From positions 1 through 64,000 of the forward strand of contig MU859098.1 in NCBI GenBank assembly GCA_033297205.1: a stretch of DNA of 64,000 bases, in the 5' to 3' direction. This document shows positions 22,312 through 31,986 of this stretch, one piece after another. The stretch's first letter is position 1, and every line of letters starts with the position of its first letter. A program made the translations under genes and the position numbers. Origin of the DNA: Pseudoneurospora amorphoporcata. Its lineage: Eukaryota > Ascomycota > Sordariomycetes > Sordariales > Sordariaceae. Under the pieces are notes generated by a model. It saw only the letters and a list, made by a program, of their open reading frames with translations. It was not told the DNA's origin and searched no databases.

Positions 22312-22981
22312 AGGCCAGTTCGGGTCCGCGTTAGTAAGTCTAAGAAATAAACGTATTAACGTGCAGGGTCCGCAGCTGCAATCCTGCGACATTAAGGCAG
22401 CGTTAAGGTAGGCCAAGACTTTGGCTGCAAGATAGAAAGAGGTGCTTAACATCCCCTTTCTACCTTTCTTCTTTCCTCCTCTTTCTTCCTCCTTTTCATC
22501 ATCACTACCATCCTTTTCATTATCATCTCCATCTTTCTTATCATCACTATCCTTCCATTCTTATTATCGCCATTCTTCTTATCATCGCCATCCTTATCGT
22601 CACTTCAATAGTAGAAGTAAATTTCAATTGGGAATAGCCTCATTAATCCAAGTTGTCTTGACGACGGCCATCCCCTATATTTATAAGGGGTTGAGCCTGG
22701 GCCTTAAGCCTGGGCCTGCCTTAACTGTAGTCTTAACGTACTACGTCTTAAAATCGAGACGTAGTGCGTTAAGGATTGCGGTTAAGGATTTTGAAGATTC
22801 TAGCCTTCTAATTGGTCAGATCGAGGATTTGGGGTAAGTGTAGGTGGTTGCAGGTGGTTGCAGGGTGTGTATGAAAAATAAGGTTTTTAAGCCGAACACG
22901 AAAAATCACAGTAGTGCGGTAGTACGTTCTATATACAAAATCTTAACCTAGGAACGTACTAACGTACAAACGAACTGGCCT
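22312..22981. mobile_element. Non-autonomous element with TTA target duplication (Harbinger-like)
   Basis: The ends carry inverted repeats: AGGCCAGTTCG at 22312 and its exact complement ending at 22981, followed inward by a second shared block CGTTAGTA at the same spacing on both sides. TTA flanks both ends (22309-22311 and 22982-22984). Three-base TWA duplications are characteristic of PIF/Harbinger elements (family knowledge). The 670-bp interior contains a long pyrimidine tract (22455-22600) and an open but composition-driven frame, not a transposase. The terminal match is imperfect beyond 11 bases, so an old or mutated copy is likely. Confidence 0.65.
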
Positions 22982-22984
22982 TTA

Positions 22985-23198
22985 GTGTACTTAGTATTGT
23001 GACTTTATACTTAGCATTATATGACTTATGACTGCCTATTATTTAAAAGTAATAACAACACTTTGTGACTTGCAGCTACTACTAACTTTATATGGTAGTT
23101 CTAAGGAAGAAATGTTTTAAAAGAGGAAAAAGCTTACTTATTGCTCAACGCCATTCCCAACCCTCCGTCAAACTCCTCAAGCCAAAACACCGTGCAAG
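22985..23198. other. AT-rich spacer
   Basis: AT-rich DNA between the TTA-flanked element and the stop codon of the intact F-box-like gene. I see no gene in it. Confidence 0.6.
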
Positions 23199-25138
23199 TC
23201 AGAAAGGCCCTGGTTTAGAGGTAATAACCAGATACCACGGATAGTCAGCCCTAGTCCCCTCTTTCTCCTCAGCAATTTCACCCGGCTCCATCCTCCATTC
23301 GGGCAAGACCGAATTTCCCTTGATCCTGACATGCAGCTCATTCCAGTTTCTCTGAACTTTCTCTTGTGCTTCAAAACCCCTTATCTGTGCCCAGCGTAGT
23401 GGCTTGGATAATTTCCTTTGAGGTCGCGGTCCCACGCTTGGATTCTCTGTGATTTCCCAGACCACTAACCAACGTGCGATGTGGTCCTCGTCAAAAATGC
23501 TCAGGTTGCACGACAGTTCTGCTGCTGTGGAATTAGAGGCGCTCTGACAATGACATTCTGCCAGCGGCACAGCCTGGCTGGCTTCCCGGTTGTAGTCGAT
23601 CAGACCGTGCATCTTGATCTCCCTATGCGGGGTCGGTTGCCAAATTCCACCCTCCGGTGGGTTCCTGTATAAGTAGTCCCCATGGGGGTGGCAAAGCACG
23701 CGAATCTCGAGTCTTTCGAGCTTGGGCATGCTGAGCATGCCACGGGAGAGGCTCAGCATGAGCTCGTTGAAGTCATTGGTGGTTGGTCTGGAGAGGACGT
23801 CATTGATCCAGACGGTCTCGTAGTCTTGGCCACTGCGGAAGGGGTCCTTCTGGTTGGCTTCTGGAAGGTACAAGTTCCCAATGCAGGCGATGTTCGTCGT
23901 CATGATGGAGAGCCGCTCTAGGCGGGGCCATGAGGGCTGCTTGTGGGCTTCGCCGTTCTTCTTGTGGAAGAAGTCTGGGCTGAGTGTGAAGGTGCCTCGG
24001 ATGGACAAGTTCACTAGGTTCTGTAACAATGTCCGCAGTGCGGAGTTCAGGCCATCCTCGCCGTGCTTTGGGTATGGGTTCCGCGCCAAATGTTCTTCCA
24101 GGCCTGGAGATCTTCTTATACTCGACCCGGGGCCACCATTGTAGTCGTATGAGCCAATGTAGAGGCGAAGAACCTGGAGGCTGGCAAAAAGCGGGCTCGT
24201 CAGAGTTCTGCAGAGCTCTACAAGCAACTGTGTTAGTGCCCATGCACATGACAGAGGGTTCCATGTCTGGAAGTCACGTACCTTTGTGGAAACGACCTCT
24301 CTTTTCAGGGCATCGGTAGAGAAAGTCGTAGAATTCCCAGTCCACATTGGTTACCGAGGTGAGCTTGGAGAGGGTCTCGACGATCCAAACCGGCGGAACC
24401 TTGTTTCCCACGATGGGCTCAGAAGCACCGAAGACATTGAGCACGTCGTAGTAAATATCCAGTCCGGTGACCGCTGGGCATATAGGAAGATCCTGAAAGT
24501 CGGGTGGTGGTGCAGTAAAGGCACTTTCGTCACCTGCATTCTCTGGGCCCCATGCACCCATACCAAGGATGTTGATACTCAAGAGGAGCTCTCCATTGGC
24601 AGCCTCAAAGGATGGCTGGTATATCACAATTAGTAACAGTTCAAGATTAGGAATCTTTGCTGGCTCAATGACTTACCCTCAGGCGGTTGATGAACTCAAA
24701 CATGTCGCGGAATTGGGCCACCATTACCCTGTCTCTGATGTGAGGAAAACTTGAAGTTCTCCTGACATCCAGGTTGATAGTCCACGCGATCCTGCGTACG
24801 GACTTACGACGATGCTCATTCAGGTCGCCGGACATGGCCTCTTCTGCTATCATGGCATCGCTGCGGGATCGGATCTTCAACATCCAGAATGTCAACTGCT
24901 CTATAGAGCGTTTCCAAACCCGAGAGATTGCGGCGCATGATGCCGCGCCGAAGTAAATATTGTATGGCTCCTCGGAATCCTCGCTGAAATGGTCCCCCTC
25001 CCATGGCAAACTGGAATGCAGATCCATGAGGTCTTGACTGCGAAAATGCCCGTCGTACTCGTTGTCCATCTTTCCCGCAAGGAACGGAAACAAGAATCCG
25101 GCGATCTTGTTGACCACCTCTTGAGGCAGCCTATTCAT
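23199..25138 (-). CDS. F-box-like protein, copy 2 (apparently intact)
   Basis: Three exons (25138-24677, 24615-24282, 24217-23199) with introns of 61 and 64 nt, phases 0 and 1, give 604 residues without interruption. The N-terminus MNRLPQEVVNKIAGFLFPFL fits the F-box pattern LPxE-h-x2-I, followed about 60 residues later by SRVWKRSIEQLTF, as in many fungal F-box proteins. The remainder has spaced hydrophobic motifs such as LQVLRLYIG, LVNLSIRG, RLERLSIMT and KLERLEIRV, suggesting degenerate leucine-rich-type repeats for target binding. Family role (known): F-box proteins join substrates to SCF ubiquitin ligases through Skp1; that this one does so is inference. It is the middle of three tandem minus-strand paralogues with conserved intron positions, and the only one without stops or frameshifts. 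Confidence 0.8.
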
Positions 25139-25561
25139 CGCGATGAGCGCGGGTCTCGCTGGTTAACGAGAAAGGAAGGGATGAGGAGATGGGAAGGTGA
25201 GCCGGGAGTCACCTGCTGCTTGGAGGAATGCCGGAAGTGAGTGTGAGTCCCTTGCCTTTCTCAAGCGGAAGCTGCAAGTCTCTGTTTCTCGTGGTTGTTC
25301 CTCGTGCTTGGTTGTAAACAAGTGACAGAGGAAGTGGGGGAGGGAAGAAAAAAGAAAGCAGGAGAGCCAACCTAGTGGGGCTATAACCTTCACTTGCACT
25401 TGCCTTATAGGTAGAGGGAACCAGCCTTGCTTGCCCCATCGTCGCTGTTTGCCGCTAACCTCCGCTATTGACCAAGCCCAACTTTAGTCCACTCCTTATT
25501 TTAAGTCTAAGCTCAAAGTACTATCTAAAAGGCTATAAACAACCTTTTAGGACTTGGAAAT

Positions 25562-25644
25562 GGCCTTTTGGGAGCTAAATATAGCCTGTTAGGATCTCAG
25601 AAAGGCCTATTGGGAGCTCGATATAAGCTTTTAGGGAAATAAAG
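25562..25644. repeat. Two diverged ~42-bp tandem units
   Basis: Unit 1 starts GGCCTTTTGGGAGCTAAATA at 25562 and unit 2 starts GGCCTATTGGGAGCTCGATA at 25604; both continue with a similar AGCYTKTTAGG segment. A weaker partial unit precedes them at about 25530. Confidence 0.65.
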
Positions 25645-25871
25645 TAGGGATTTTGAAAATAAGTAAATAATTAAGGATATAATTAAAAAAGAAATAAGAA
25701 AGAAATCAAAGCTTCAAACGTATTTAAAGATAAGCTTAACTTCCCGCACCGTCCCTTTTGACTTGATGTACCCTTTTTGACTTGATGTACCGCCATGACA
25801 GCTGATATAGTTTTCAATCGTTTTTGCATGAAAATTTCGGTATTTTCAATATTTCGAGCATAGCGACTAAG

Positions 25872-26010
25872 GCGATCGCTATCGCGGTCGCTATTATAGT
25901 CGCTATCGCAGCGCTATTGCAGTCGCTGTCGCAGTCGCTATCGCAGTCGCTGTCGCAGTCGCGTCGCAGTCGCTATCGCGGTTGCTATCTATCGTAGTCG
26001 CTATCGCTAG
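25872..26010. repeat. 12-bp minisatellite, core CGCTATCGCAGT
   Basis: About eleven copies of a CGCTATCGCAGT-type unit with variants (CGCTGTCGCAGT, CGCTATCGCGGT) run through a GC-rich block embedded in AT-rich DNA. Partial 6-bp slips are visible near 25960 and 25990. No frame through it is part of a gene I can support. Confidence 0.85.
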
Positions 26011-26426
26011 TGATGGCAGTATAGAAGCTAGAGTGTTGTGCTGAAATATCAAGTGGCCTTGACTGTGCGAGAAAATAAGGTATCGTATGTGAAATTACAG
26101 ATTGATTTTACTATACAAAACGGGGTTGAAGTAAAAAGATAGAGTAGTAAAGAGCTTTATACGCTACCCGCTAGTAACATACGTACTGAATACTCTCTCT
26201 CTTACTGCGTTTCTAAAATTTAAGTAAATAAAAGTAGAGATATTTTGCCTGAGAACTTTCATTAGGCACTTATACTTGCTACTACATTTAAAGAAAAAGC
26301 GAAGTCACGTAGCTAAATAGCAGAGCTAGCAAGCTGAAGAACAATAATAACATCTTAATAGTAAAAGCAATATAACTACAATACCCTCAACAAATAATAA
26401 ACACCTCAACCACGGCACCACCTCAT

Positions 26427-28301
26427 TCACAAACCCAACCCTGGAAACCTCGACAACCCCGTAAGTCTCCTACTCAATTCCCGCAAATTACTCTCCACCT
26501 CCTCCGGGATCGCCTCCCTAAACTCCCTCTTCTTATACCTCCGATCATCATTCAGCAAAAAGCGCGTCAAGCTCATGACGCCTACTCCCTCGCCTCCCTC
26601 GCCTACCTCCTCGATATCGAGACCATACTGCTCCAACACAGCCTTCTCCATCGCGAACCACTCCCTATGGTACGTCACCTGTTTCTTCACCCGAACAAGA
26701 GGACTCTCCCACTCTGGAGCTTCTTGACCTTCGTAGGGGCTATACTCCAGCCGCAAGGTGATCTCCACGCTCTCCAGCTTTGGCATGCGAAGCATGGCCC
26801 GCGTCAGGCTGACGACCAGGGAGCTGAGCTCCGCGGGGTCTCGGAAGCGATGCCGGCCCCCGGTGTCAACTTAGCCATATAACATTGATGGGTCGTGCAC
26901 CAGTCTACCCGAGGGTAGGAGGAAGTAGTTACTACTGGCGTGGACGGTCGACACGATCTTGACTTCGCGGAGGCGTGGCCAGAATGGTGGCTTTGACTGC
27001 TGGCTGCCGACTTGTTGCCTTGAGGTTTGTTGGCCGCGAGGCGCAGGCCCTTTATGTTGGGGTAAAAGAGGTCAGGGTGGACCGGGAAGAGGCCGGTGAT
27101 GTGGAGGACGGTGAGCTGTTGACTGAGCTCTCTCAATGCCGAGTTGAAACGGGGGATATAAGCGCCCTCGCCGCTGTTGTTGATCCCCTGGTGGGCCGCA
27201 GCCAGGGGCAACAAGGCGTCGTCGTCGGTGTACTTGAAGGTGTTAAAGCCAAAGGGACCGACGTGGAGGTATAGTTCGGTTAGGTTAGTCGTCAATGGGC
27301 CCGAAAGGGACTGGAATGTCTCTGAAAGTTGGTCAAGTTAGCAAATGATCACTACCGCTGAAAGGGCTCAAGCTTTCCCGATGGAAGAAAGGCTGGTGGG
27401 TGCGTACCGGTAAACAATCTGTCCCGAAACTGATCTTTGCCGAGAAGGTTGAACATCTCATACGAGAGCTTATCAACCGACGGAAGCTTCGCCATCAACG
27501 GTTGCAAGATCCATGCCGCAGGTGGTACCTGATTGCCTCTGCCTTCTTGCTTTTCCCGTTTGTGCTGGTCCCTGTCGACTGCCTTGTCGAAAACGATCTT
27601 GAGGGAAGTGACTGCTGAAGTGATGGGAAGGCTCGTTGCAAATTCGTGGGGAAGTGTGAGGATGCTCTCGTCGCACTGCTCGGGATCCCAATATCCGATC
27701 CTGACGATATTGATCGTGAGGTTCAAGGGCTGTGTCCTGGCCATTCCAGGGCTGACGGGCTGTTGTTCAATTGTCAGTCAGATCGCATATCTTCCACTCC
27801 CCGGCAACCAAAGAATTGAAAAAAAAACCGTAGATAGGCAGGAGATGGAAGGTGGGAACGGAGGGGTTGCGGACTACTTACCCAAATGTCGTTGATAACA
27901 GTGAGCAATTGATAGAACTCAGTCAAGAGTCTCCACTGGCATTCGCGCACAAAGTCCGTCATGTTCTGAAGGGCTGGAGGTGAGAGATAGGTTGTGTACG
28001 CGAAACTCTTGACCGAGCCACGACGATGTTGGTTACGTTCTCCTCCAAGAATGTCTTGGAACCAGGGCAACTGGGAGGCGCCGTAAGCGGCAATTGTGTG
28101 AAAGAGGCGCCGCTCGATAGCACGCTGCCAACCTCTGGAAATGGTGCTGTACGCAGCCAGCTTCCTTGAGCAAGATTTGAACCTTAGCAGTTTTGATCCA
28201 AATTGCTGGTGGCTTAGTGGGCTATCGCTTAGTCTGAGTGCGAGATCCCGCGCAAATTCATCGACGATCGGGTCGAGGATCTCTTGGGGTAGACGATCCA
28301 T
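26427..28301 (-). pseudogene. F-box-like paralogue copy 3, broken
   Basis: Exon 1 (28301-27882) begins MDRLPQEILDPIVDEFARDL and ends at the same phase-0 site as copies 1 and 2. Exon 2 (27759-27408) ends in phase 1 as in copy 2. Exon 3 starts at 27321 (ETFQSLSGPLTTNLTELYLH). Near 26985-27005 the paralogous reading moves by one base: the open frame goes to nonsense while the neighbouring frame gives FWPRLREVKIVSTVHASSNY, matching SWPRLERLSIMTTNIACIGN in copy 2. That frame then meets TAA at 26871-26873, beyond which homology resumes (LVVSLTRAMLRMPKLESVEI) to a final stop at 26427. I found no credible intron that removes either defect. The 5' part may still be translated, as the first three quarters are clean. 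A longer upstream in-frame start at 28484 is less likely. Confidence 0.75.
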
Positions 28302-29365
28302 GATGGAAGCAACCTGGATAGCTGGTGAGAAACCACCCGCCTTGTCCACACTTTGGTGAGGATTTGAAGAAAGTGCGACGGTGAAATCGCGTCTTGAGTT
28401 GAGGAGGAGGGGTGAAGTTGACGAGTTGACCCCGTCGCGTGAGAGTAAGGCAACGGAGCAGAGGTGCTTGTTGTGGTCGTTCACACTCGGGTGAGAATCT
28501 GTAGAAAGTGCGACGAGGAGAGAGGCGTCTGGGAAGGCGACGATGGACGAAGGGCTGTGTGCCTGTGTTGTGATAGTAGCTTACCTACGAAGGGAGGATA
28601 AGAGAGGAGGAGGAAGCTGGAAGGCAAAGACAGACGAAGCGTTGCGCTGTGATACTATGTCGCCCACAGAGGAAGAAGTTGTTGGGAGGGAGGATACTAG
28701 AAGTCGAAGACAGACGGAGCGTTGCCCTGTGATGCTGCTAGCTTGCCAACAACGAGAGACCAAAGGAGAAGCAGGGACCTGGAAGACTGGAGGGATAAAC
28801 TCGCTACCCAAGTGAAGGCAGCAAGGCACGTGACAGGGCAGAAAGAGGGAGCAAGGAGAGGGAAAGCCAACGGGCGAACCTCTGGACCCACACCGACCAC
28901 ATTCATCCCAGGTCAGACGGCTGGAAGCAAGTGCCAAGTGCCGTTCACAGCTCTCACGCACAGCTGGTTCAGGTCCCGGTTCTACGAGAAGGCCCTTATC
29001 GACACCAAGGCACGCAATGGACACGTATATAGAGGGGTACAGCAACAAGAGGATTTGGAGTATGCTCGGTCTGACAAGAATGAGAGGTTATGAAGGTTTG
29101 AGTTTTGACGATAGCAAGGATTCTGGGACTAAAGCAACAGTGAGGATAGGGTAAGGATGACTGAGAGAGAATGCATGACTCTGGTGAAAACTTGTTTCTG
29201 CCCGGCCAAGGCGTCGCTTGACCACACCAGACCACTTCGTCCCTTCAACTGGTGGAGTAAAAACGTAAACACAAAAAGCGGAAACAAAACACCAAGCCAA
29301 AAACACTCAACAACAAAACGCAAAAACCAAACTCCAGTCCCCCCACTCACCTCCCACCGCCCAAG
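28302..29365. other. Repeat-bearing spacer between copy 3 and the laccase relic
   Basis: No supported gene. It holds the upstream region of copy 3, three diverged ~80-bp tandem units (28566-28800) and, at 28340-28385 and 28475-28530, two related direct repeats sharing GAAAGTGCGACG. The missing 3' half of the laccase is not found here on either strand. Confidence 0.6.
28566..28800. repeat. Three diverged ~80-bp tandem repeats
   Basis: Units start at about 28566, 28648 and 28728 with TGTGATAGTAG, TGTGATACTAT and TGTGATGCTGC. The first two end with near-identical AGACAGACGAAGCGTTGCGC and AGACAGACGGAGCGTTGCCC. The third is more diverged. Confidence 0.6.
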
Positions 29366-30690
29366 CTACAAAAGTCTTCCAACAGCGTGGTTGGCTTCAA
29401 CGATGACATCGTAACGCTGGCCAACGGCCATGAACAACTTGCTGCGGATAACGGGTGTAACAGGAACGAAGTCGGTAGCAATAACAGTAAAGTTGTGGCC
29501 GACGAGAGAGATGGTGAAAGAGTTGTCCACGCTGGCGTTGATGAGACGCAGCAGGTGCTTCTTTCCTGGAGTGAGAATCAGGCGGTCGTACGAACCGCCA
29601 GATCCAGTTGGGTTGATGCTCTTCCCGCGGAAGGTTATGGTGTTGCTGTCAGGTGGAGGGCCGTTCTGAACAAGCTCAGCAACATAATGAAAACGATCCG
29701 CGGTTTGGCGGTAGTAGTCCTGGATCATGTACGGGCCAAGGTCAATGTCGTAGTTGGCTGAAGCAGGGCCATTGACGATGAGCGCTCCTACCACTCTGTT
29801 ACCGTACTGGTTGGAGTAGTGGCTATGGTACCTGTTGGAAGGTCAGCGGGCTGGTCGTTAAGGTAGGTTCTATTTGAAGCAGAACTTTGGCTTACCAGGA
29901 AGTGCCATATTGTGTGACATGGAAGGTGTAGCTCTTCATGGAGCCTGGTGGAATTGGGCATTCTTTGACTCCCGTCCATTTGCTCCGTCCTGGGTGCTCT
30001 CGCCAAACTGCCGGATGCCGTGCCAATGGATGGATGTTCTGGGTGATTGTCAGACAAGTTCCTGCAACTGGGTCAAGTGGGCAAACTAACCCGTTGTGCT
30101 GCAGATCGTTATACACGTTCACTTGGACGTAGTCACCCCAATCTTTCCAAACTTGCCAGTGTCTTCTTCCCCATGGGTCATCGCCATTGACTCATTACTC
30201 ACCGGCTGCGATTGTTGGTCCAAGGAATGTGTCTGTAGAGAGCTTGTTAGTCTGCGCCTGTCTGGCCAACATTCCAACACGGTTCAGACTCACTGTTGAT
30301 GAGCATAGCAGGCTTCACCACCCCATCTGGGCCAACCCAGTTAGTCATGTTTGTGATGCGGAGAGTAACCTAGAATTGTTAGCAGACAGTTTCCCAGGCA
30401 AAAACGTTTGAAGTCTAAACTCACGTTGACTATGTTGAAGGCAGGCGGATTGGTGACCTCATAATCTGTACTGATGTTCCAGTTATTCTTCCAGCAAGAC
30501 CGGTTTGTTGCGTTGTTCTGTCCGCATGGTGGCCCTCCAGGTGTAATCACCTGCCTCGGCACCAAGTCTGGTACACTTTGTTGATGTGGTTGAGGGTCAA
30601 GTGGCTTGGCTGAGACGAAAGGGGATGCTGTCGAGAGAAAGACGTTGGCGATGGAAAAGAGGCAAAGCTGGGAGGTGGTCTAATGCTACA
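29366..30690 (-). pseudogene. Truncated laccase (multicopper oxidase) relic
   Basis: Six exon segments (about 30667-30425, 30369-30294, 30232-30203, 30142-30091, 30038-29896, 29831-29366) joined by typical introns spell the N-terminal half of an ascomycete laccase. Seen: NATNRSCWKNNWNISTDYEV, NMTNWVGPDGVVKPAMLINN, AADWGDYVQVNVYNDLQHNG, the first copper motif SIHWHG, CPIPPGSMKSYTFHVTQYGT, the second copper motif WYHSHYSNQYGN, and GQRYDVIVEANHAVG. Exon 5 is one base short of its expected phase: DGANG and GVKECPIPPG lie in different frames near 29970-29985. The frame ends at TAG (29366) just after EANHAVG, so cupredoxin domain 3 with the HxxHxH and HCHIxWH ligands is absent. A hydrophobic leader precedes exon 1 but no in-frame ATG could be placed. 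No oxidase activity is expected. Confidence 0.85.
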
Positions 30691-31332
30691 CTTCGAGAAG
30701 CTGCTTACCGTGTGTTCCTGACCTGCCATATGCGTTTGTCGGTCAGCTATTGGGTCGATGATCGTGCCACGGAGTATCTTCCGCGATGTTGGCTGAAACC
30801 CTCTCTGCAACTCGGATGGCACAAGGGTCTAGAGCGTGACGAACGGAAAGATGTTAGCCCGTTCTCGGCTTTCTGTACGAAGGTGTATCAGCTCGAAATG
30901 CAGGAAGTTGGATGTAATTGCATAATATTGTTTCTCTTGCCGCTCTTCGTCAGTGAAGCTGACCAACACTGCCGAACTCAGTTGTCCCTCTATGTACATG
31001 GCGCTGTCGTCCAAATCCCATTCTTTGGTCTGTGACAGGGCAAGTTCTGAAGCCCTACCATATAGTCTGGATATCCGAAACAGGCCTTTAAACTGGAAGC
31101 CAGCGAAGGGAAGAGCGACGGAAACTGGGCCAACTAAGGACAGACCGAGTGTGTGGGCTCGTCGCGCTCGATCCGGTTTTTGGAATCCACAGAGTCAATC
31201 CATGTGGCCGAGAAAGGGACGGCAAAAGAGGAGAGGTGCCAAGAGACAAGGAAGGAAGGAGAATGACACGTGTATCACGCCGGACGAGGAATGTACTGGA
31301 TCTGCCGCTCTTCATGCTCTTCTCTCCAGACG

Positions 31333-31986
31333 TTACTCTCTGGTCCTTGAAGCGTCGACTCTTGGATTAATAAATTCGACGTCCACGGTATTCACCTGTA
31401 ACCAAGACCGTCTAGTTAGCTGTCTGCTTCCTCCAGGAGTCCAGCCAGAACCAAACGTTTCTAGTCTGCGGGGGATCCTACCACGTGAAGAAAGTTGGAG
31501 GGCCTGAACAGGACTTAACTCGGCTCGCCCATTTACCAGACGGGCTTTGTACGAGGCCTTGGGGGTGTGTCGTACATATTGGTCGATCTCGATGTCGGTC
31601 GGCCAGTCTTGCGGGAGGCGAACAGGAGATGGGTTGAAAAGCAGGATGTCCATCTTGATGACGAGGGACGGGAGACCTGATGTGGCTCGGCCCATCTCTT
31701 GGTCCCAAACTTGTTGCCGGACGAAGTCGGGGCGCTTAGGCTGGACGTACATGGTGAGTTTCGATGGGTTGGTGATGATTCGGGTTGTTGTTGGCAGACG
31801 GGCAAGACCAAGAGACGGAAGAGAAGAGCAGGCAGAAGGAGGAAGAAGAACCAGATGCACCAAAGTGGAAATTGGTTGATAAGCAAGAACTGATGAGGGT
31901 TCAATCATGCCACGAATGCTTGTCAGCTGGCAACTGCGAGTTTCTGCAGAGAGAGGAGTGGAAGCAGGCCCTCGCTGCATCAACAT
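31333..31986 (-). CDS. Possible small protein, low support
   Basis: A 217-codon frame contains a stretch that looks protein-like, from MYVQPKRPDFVRQQVWDQEM through MDILLFNPSPVRLPQDWPTD to YKARLVNGRAELS (about 31755-31500). A plausible intron (GTAGG donor, GCTAACT branch, GGTTACAG acceptor, about 31400-31480) would end the protein shortly after LSSRG. Flanking parts of the frame are composition-like. I recognise no family. It could be a short real gene or chance. Confidence 0.3.
   Translation of the reverse strand: MLMQRGPASTPLSAETRSCQLTSIRGMIEPSSVLAYQPISTLVHLVLLPPSACSSLPSLGLARLPTTTRIITNPSKLTMYVQPKRPDFVRQQVWDQEMGRATSGLPSLVIKMDILLFNPSPVRLPQDWPTDIEIDQYVRHTPKASYKARLVNGRAELSPVQALQLSSRGRIPRRLETFGSGWTPGGSRQLTRRSWLQVNTVDVEFINPRVDASRTRE

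Larger units (their letters stand above)
25139..26426. other. AT-rich island with degenerate repeats between paralogues
   Basis: From about 25450 to 26420 the sequence changes to strongly AT-rich DNA with many TpA steps and no protein-like frame. It contains two diverged 42-bp tandem units (25562-25644) and a 12-bp minisatellite (25872-26010). The look is that of an old RIP-mutated repeat, but no terminal repeats or transposase remnants could be made out. The first 300 bp hold the upstream region of copy 2. Confidence 0.6.

Noticed and set aside
22442..22837. 131-codon plus ORF in the TTA-flanked element
   Set aside because: Its first half is a translated pyrimidine tract; it does not look like transposase.
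25863..26012. Possible CRISPR-like array
   Set aside because: Units are contiguous 12-mers without spacers, and the organism is a fungus; it is a minisatellite.
28581..29365. Missing C-terminal half of the laccase
   Set aside because: Both strands were read for the HPxHxHGH and HCHIxWH motifs; neither is present.
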